Shown: in pieces, positions 60,313 to 64,000 of the stretch
Layout of the letters: every line of letters starts with the position of its first letter
How positions within the stretch are numbered: the stretch's first letter is position 1
Notes under the pieces: model-generated
What the model was told of the DNA's origin: nothing
The model's input: only the letters and a program-made list of their open reading frames with translations
Database searches by the model: none
DNA from: a bacterium
Lineage (GTDB): Bacteria > Armatimonadota > Zipacnadia > Zipacnadales > Zipacnadaceae
Reading direction: 5' to 3'
DNA: 64,000 nucleotides
Assembly (NCBI GenBank): GCA_030615605.1
Contig: JAUWYY010000003.1
Span: forward strand, 124,001-188,000
Translations under genes and position numbers: made by a program

Positions 60313-61056
60313 ATGGTGAATCGCCTGACGAAGAACCCAACCTGGCGAGCAGTGATACTTAAGATCGCCCTACTGAGTGGTGGGTCTGTTGTCCAGGTAG
60401 TGGCCGCGACCACTCCGCCGGACCGTCCTGCTAAGGACCTGCTGCGCCAGCAGATTAAGGAGATCCTCAGCCAGCCGGAGTATCAGACCGAATACCCGAT
60501 GTGGCTCAGCAGACTGTATGGACAGGCAACAGAGCTGTTGGTGAGGGTGCTGCGCTGGATATTCATGAATCCCGTGATGGAGCGCCTGTACGCACAGTGG
60601 CCGGTGCTATACTGGCTGTTTGTGGCAGTACTGGCAGCTTTAGCCATCCTTTTGATCTATCACATATTGGCCACCATCCGCGGTGCCTTCGCTCGCCGGC
60701 GGCCCCAGCGACGAGAGCCACGCGACCGCCCGGCGCTTGCGGTGAGTTCCCCCACCTGGCTGCGGCAGGATGCCCGCCAGCTTGCGGCCCGCGGCAACTT
60801 TGCCGGGGCGCTACGGGCGTTGCACCAATCTTGCTTGCGGCGGCTGGAACGGCAGGGCTACCTGCGCTATCATCCCGGGCTGACCAATGGCGAGTATCTG
60901 CGCGCAATACGTTCTGAGCCACAACTGCAGCGACTGCTCATGCCGCTGACGACCGCGGTGGATCGGGTTACATACGGACGTCGGCCCCTGCAGGCGACAG
61001 GCTACCAGGAGCTGGCCGCCGTCGCCGATCAGCTCTGGCAAAGGGCGGGTGACTGA
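60313..61056 (+). CDS. DUF4129-type membrane protein of the MoxR operon
   Basis: 247 residues. A hydrophobic N-terminal segment (about 14-33, signal peptide or anchor), a transmembrane helix at about 95-120, then an Arg-rich stretch and a C-terminal helical domain: DARQLAARGNFAGALRALHQSCLRRLERQGYLRYHPGLTNGEYLRAI, the pattern of DUF4129. Start at ATG 60313 with a weak upstream AAAGGCGGG. Overlaps the next gene by 8 bases. Confidence 0.8.
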   Translation: MVNRLTKNPTWRAVILKIALLSGGSVVQVVAATTPPDRPAKDLLRQQIKEILSQPEYQTEYPMWLSRLYGQATELLVRVLRWIFMNPVMERLYAQWPVLYWLFVAVLAALAILLIYHILATIRGAFARRRPQRREPRDRPALAVSSPTWLRQDARQLAARGNFAGALRALHQSCLRRLERQGYLRYHPGLTNGEYLRAIRSEPQLQRLLMPLTTAVDRVTYGRRPLQATGYQELAAVADQLWQRAGD

Positions 61057-62359
61057 GGTGCGGCATCTACGCAGCGGCCTGGTCATACTGGGCCTGATCA
61101 TCGCCTTCACCGTACTCATCTCCTACCTGGTCTCCCGCTCCGTTCGTCCTGATCTCGCGGCGGACCACGCCAGCTTCCGCACCAATGAGTGGGGCACCAA
61201 GGCCCTGCGCGAGATCTGCGAGCGCAATCAGATCAATGTCAAACTGCACGAGCGACCGTGGGACGAATTTACTGCCAGCCCGCAGGCGTTGCTGTGTGTA
61301 TTTGACCCCAATTTCGGGCCTGACCGGGAGCAACTGACTGCTCTGGTTGATTGGGTCAAGAGCGGTGGCCGAGTGCTGCTGGCTGTAGACACAGATCACG
61401 TGCTGGAGTACAACGCTGCATACGGCTACATAAGCGCCAACCACGTGCTCCTGGCTCACCTGGGGCTGCTGACCTCCCGGGTTGGCTTGTATCGGGCAAC
61501 GGTGGCGGTTGAGCCGGCTGTCCCGTCGCCCGTGGTCGGCCAAGTGGCGCGGCTTCGGGTTCACTCACCGCAGCGCCTGGCAGTGGCCAACTCGACTGAT
61601 GAGGTGCAGCAGCATCTGCGCCGGCTTGTCGGCGATGAGCAGGAGTTGCCTATCATCGTGCCAGTAGCGGTGGACCAATATCAACCTCTGCTGTCCGATG
61701 CCGACGGCGTCCTGGTGATGCGGGTGAAGATAGGCCGGGGGATGATTGATGTTATCAGCGACGCTGACATCCTGAGCAACGGCCAGATTGGGCAGGCTGA
61801 CAACATAGTTTTGGCCATGAATCTGATTTACGCTCGCGGCATACCCGAGGCAGTATACTTCGACGAATATCATCACGGCCGGCGCGCACGCCAGTTCGAG
61901 CGAGAAAAGCTGCCGGGCAGCTTTCTGGTCCGGGCAATGGTGGCCCTTTTTGTCTGTCTGGTCATCTATCTGTCCGGCGGCCTGTGGCGCTTTGGGCGTC
62001 CGGTGCCACTGAAGCTGGAGGCGCGGCGGTCACTGGCCGAGCACATCGCGGCCTTCGCCGGGCTGTATCAAGGGGCCCAGGCCACCTGCGCCGCCCTGGC
62101 TAAGATTACCCAGCGGTTCCGCTGGCGGCTCACCCAGGTAACCGGGCTGCCCTCTTTGGCCGACCCCCAGGATCTGGCGCGGGCCGTTAGGCAGTCATTT
62201 GCTGTGGACAGCGAGGGGCTGACCGCTCTTCTGATGGAGCTAGAGGCCATTGATGCTGACGCTGAGTTGTCCGAGGCCCAGATGTTAGGCCTCACTCGCA
62301 GGATCGCCACTTTTGAGGAGGCTATCAAAGATGCAGCAGTTCGCCAGCGACACCCCTAA
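61049..62359 (+). CDS. DUF4350-type membrane protein of the MoxR operon
   Basis: 436 residues. N-terminal TM helix (about 10-30). The extracytoplasmic part contains DHASFRTNEWGTKALREICERN, LTALVDWVKSGGRVLLAVD and GRGMIDVISDADILSNGQIGQADNIVLAMNLIY (DUF4350/GIFT-like). A second TM helix at about 295-315 is followed by RRSLAEHIAAFAGLYQGAQATCAAL and a helical tail. GTG start. It overlaps the MoxR gene by 29 bases. Confidence 0.8.
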   Translation: MTEVRHLRSGLVILGLIIAFTVLISYLVSRSVRPDLAADHASFRTNEWGTKALREICERNQINVKLHERPWDEFTASPQALLCVFDPNFGPDREQLTALVDWVKSGGRVLLAVDTDHVLEYNAAYGYISANHVLLAHLGLLTSRVGLYRATVAVEPAVPSPVVGQVARLRVHSPQRLAVANSTDEVQQHLRRLVGDEQELPIIVPVAVDQYQPLLSDADGVLVMRVKIGRGMIDVISDADILSNGQIGQADNIVLAMNLIYARGIPEAVYFDEYHHGRRARQFEREKLPGSFLVRAMVALFVCLVIYLSGGLWRFGRPVPLKLEARRSLAEHIAAFAGLYQGAQATCAALAKITQRFRWRLTQVTGLPSLADPQDLARAVRQSFAVDSEGLTALLMELEAIDADAELSEAQMLGLTRRIATFEEAIKDAAVRQRHP

Positions 62360-63302
62360 GACGCAACGACTCGCAGAGCGCATCAGCCAGATGCTGGGCA
62401 AGGCGATAGTCGGCCAGCAGACAGTAATCGAGCAGTTGCTGGTGGCAGTACTCGCGCGGGGGCACGTGCTGATGGAGGGTGTGCCCGGCGTTGCCAAGAC
62501 CCTGCTTGTCCGGGCATTGGCCCGCTGTTTGGACCTGGACTTCGGGCGGGTACAGCTTACCCCCGATCTGATGCCCTCAGACATCCTGGGCACTTACGTG
62601 TTTGACTTCACTACCCAGGAGTTTCATCTGCGGCGCGGCCCGATCTTCACTACCTTGCTGCTGGCTGATGAGATCAATCGCGCCCCGGCCAAGACCCAGT
62701 CGGCCCTGCTGGAGGCAATGCAGGAGCGACAGGTGACGCTGGAGGGGACAACCACGCAGCTTGACGAAAACTTCACCGTCTTTGCCACACAAAACCCCAT
62801 CGAATACGAGGGCACCTATCCACTGCCGGAGGCCCAACTCGACCGTTTCCTGCTAAAGGTCGTCGTCGAGTACCTCAGCCCAGATGAAGAAGACGAGCTG
62901 TTAGCACGCACCGACCAGGGCTTTGATGCCCAGCAGTTGGCCGAAGCCGGTGTCGAGCCGGTCGCCTCGGCGAGTGACCTGGCTGAATGTCGCCAGGAGA
63001 TTATTGGCGTCAATGTGGAAGATTCACTGCTTCACTACATAGGCGAGCTTATCCGCCGTACCCGCGACAGCGGTCAGTTGGTGCTGGGGCCCAGCCCGCG
63101 AGCGGCGCTAATGCTGCTGCAAGCCAGCAAGGCTCTGTCGGCCCTGCGGGGCAGCGACTTTCTGACTCCCGATCACATAAAGAGTATCGCGGCGCCGGTA
63201 CTGCGCCATCGGCTCATCCTGCGTCCCGAGGCAGATATCGAGGGCCTGACCGCCGATGACATCGTCCACAATACGCTGGCTTCGGTGCCGGTACCAAGGT
63301 AG
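62331..63302 (+). CDS. MoxR-family AAA+ ATPase
   Basis: 323 residues from ATG 62331 (GAGGAGG upstream). Walker A GVPGVAKT near 51, RVQLTPDLMPSDILGT, Walker B LLLADEINRAPAKTQSALLEAMQERQVTLEG, sensor 1 FATQNPIEYEGTYPLPEAQLDRFLLK, sensor 2 region LGPSPRAALMLLQASKA. Family members act as chaperones that assemble or remodel VWA- or DUF58-type partners encoded nearby. Confidence 0.95.
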   Translation: MQQFASDTPKTQRLAERISQMLGKAIVGQQTVIEQLLVAVLARGHVLMEGVPGVAKTLLVRALARCLDLDFGRVQLTPDLMPSDILGTYVFDFTTQEFHLRRGPIFTTLLLADEINRAPAKTQSALLEAMQERQVTLEGTTTQLDENFTVFATQNPIEYEGTYPLPEAQLDRFLLKVVVEYLSPDEEDELLARTDQGFDAQQLAEAGVEPVASASDLAECRQEIIGVNVEDSLLHYIGELIRRTRDSGQLVLGPSPRAALMLLQASKALSALRGSDFLTPDHIKSIAAPVLRHRLILRPEADIEGLTADDIVHNTLASVPVPR

Positions 63303-63311
63303 CAAAACCCG

Positions 63312-64000
63312 ATGATTATCACACTCTTTGGCCTGGCCATTTTGCTAATTGGACCGGCCCTGATCGTAGCGGCTGAGTTCTACCCGCCTCTGGGGGGACT
63401 GGGCTGGGCGTGGATTGGGGCTGTGCTGGTCATAGCGCTGGCCGATAACCTGCTGTCACGACGAACTGCGGTGATTGAGATCGAGCGCCAGGTGGACGAG
63501 AAAATGTCGCTGGGCACCGACAACCAGGTTGAGATCATCCTGTATAGCCGCACTGAGCGGATGCTGCACCTGCAGATCAAAGACGATCCTCCCATTGAAT
63601 TCGAAACCACCCGGCGCCAGCGTAGCCTGCGGCTGGGGCCGTACCAGACGCAGCGGATTATCTATCGTACCGTGCCGCAGAGCCGGGGCGACTATCAGTT
63701 CGGAGACATCCACATCCGGGGCCGCTCACGGCTGGCATTGAGCTGGTGGCAACGGCGCGTGCCAGCCCGGCAACAGGTTCGGGTCTATCCGGATCTGCTG
63801 CAGGTCCATCGCTATGAGCTATTGGCTCGCAATATCCACCTGCAGCAGGCCGGCTTTCGCCGGATGCGCCGCCGCGGGGAGGGCACTGAGTTCGAGAGCC
63901 TACGCGACTATGTGCCCGACGATGATTTCCGCGATATTGACTGGAAAGCCAGTGCCCGACGCAACAAGCCGATCACCCGCGAGTATGAGATCGAGCGCAG
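63312..64000 (+). CDS. DUF58 protein, partial at the window end
   Basis: Starts ATG 63312 (9 bp after moxR) and stays open to the last base, so the C-terminus is missing; 229 codons are seen. Two N-terminal TM segments (about 3-22 and 29-47), then a beta-rich region, then GFRRMRRRGEGTEFESLRDYVPDDDFRDIDWKASARRNKPITREYE, the hallmark of DUF58. Completes the common DUF4129-DUF4350-MoxR-DUF58 operon. Confidence 0.92.
   Translation, partial: MIITLFGLAILLIGPALIVAAEFYPPLGGLGWAWIGAVLVIALADNLLSRRTAVIEIERQVDEKMSLGTDNQVEIILYSRTERMLHLQIKDDPPIEFETTRRQRSLRLGPYQTQRIIYRTVPQSRGDYQFGDIHIRGRSRLALSWWQRRVPARQQVRVYPDLLQVHRYELLARNIHLQQAGFRRMRRRGEGTEFESLRDYVPDDDFRDIDWKASARRNKPITREYEIER

Noticed and set aside
1-64000. 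CRISPR arrays, transposases, integrases, tRNA or rRNA genes
   Set aside because: None was found by reading. The rearranged region at 52.3-55.6 kb has no recognisable transposase or terminal inverted repeat.

Overview
The window is one stretch of a bacterial chromosome. Bacterial-type bL21, bL27, bL31, RF1 and Obg rule out an archaeon. No rRNA, tRNA, CRISPR array, transposase or phage gene was seen. The mix of a DUF4091 glycosidase-like protein, a CBM9-like protein, a PhoPQ_related esterase fold, BNR sialidase and UROD-like genes, together with core genes in clean operons, resembles uncultured bacteria of the Armatimonadota/Planctomycetes-like kind. The phylum cannot be fixed from this sequence alone. 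Recognisable promoters are sigma70-like with 16-17 nt spacers.

Layout. 1-4.3 kb: end of a metal permease, then secreted proteins (DUF4091, SagB-like oxidoreductase, CBM9-like). 4.3-7.2 kb (minus): rplU-rpmA-obg and an MTA phosphorylase. 7.3-15.4 kb (plus): a phosphodiesterase-like protein, HflX, a Lon-like protease, an archaeal-type glycerol-1-phosphate dehydrogenase and an HNH nuclease. 15.5-23.5 kb: a membrane glycosyltransferase, NadB, a polysaccharide deacetylase, lipid kinase and CdsA. 23.7-31.9 kb (plus): a tightly overlapped nine-gene run that starts with thioredoxin reductase and continues with a MutL/GlmL-type ASKHA ATPase, a barrel/KOW protein and mostly membrane proteins of unknown function. 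This is the best candidate for an undescribed system. 31.9-40.2 kb (minus): pabB-pabA-pabC, then rpmE-yqhQ-prfA-prmC-tsaC-ychF.

40.2-48.9 kb (minus): a gene for a degenerate caspase-like protein with collagen-like tracts, flanked by 57-bp direct repeats that each carry a promoter; then comEA, leuS, a beta-propeller protein and an ECF-sigma operon. 49.3-52.3 kb (plus): a stand-alone gyrase CTD-like protein, a homocitrate/Re-citrate synthase-like enzyme behind a structured leader, and an M42 peptidase. 52.3-55.6 kb is a scar: a UROD-like gene split into two oppositely oriented halves, plus fragments of glmS and a sialidase around one intact PhoPQ_related gene. 55.7-60 kb (minus): an RDD-signal peptidase fusion lacking the usual catalytic serine, glmM, and a CsgG-like protein. 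60.3-64 kb (plus): a DUF4129-DUF4350-MoxR-DUF58 operon that runs off the end.

Together the genes cover translation and ribosome assembly, folate, NAD and phospholipid precursors, envelope polysaccharide and a large set of exported proteins. All functional calls come from reading translated sequence and motifs; no database search was run.
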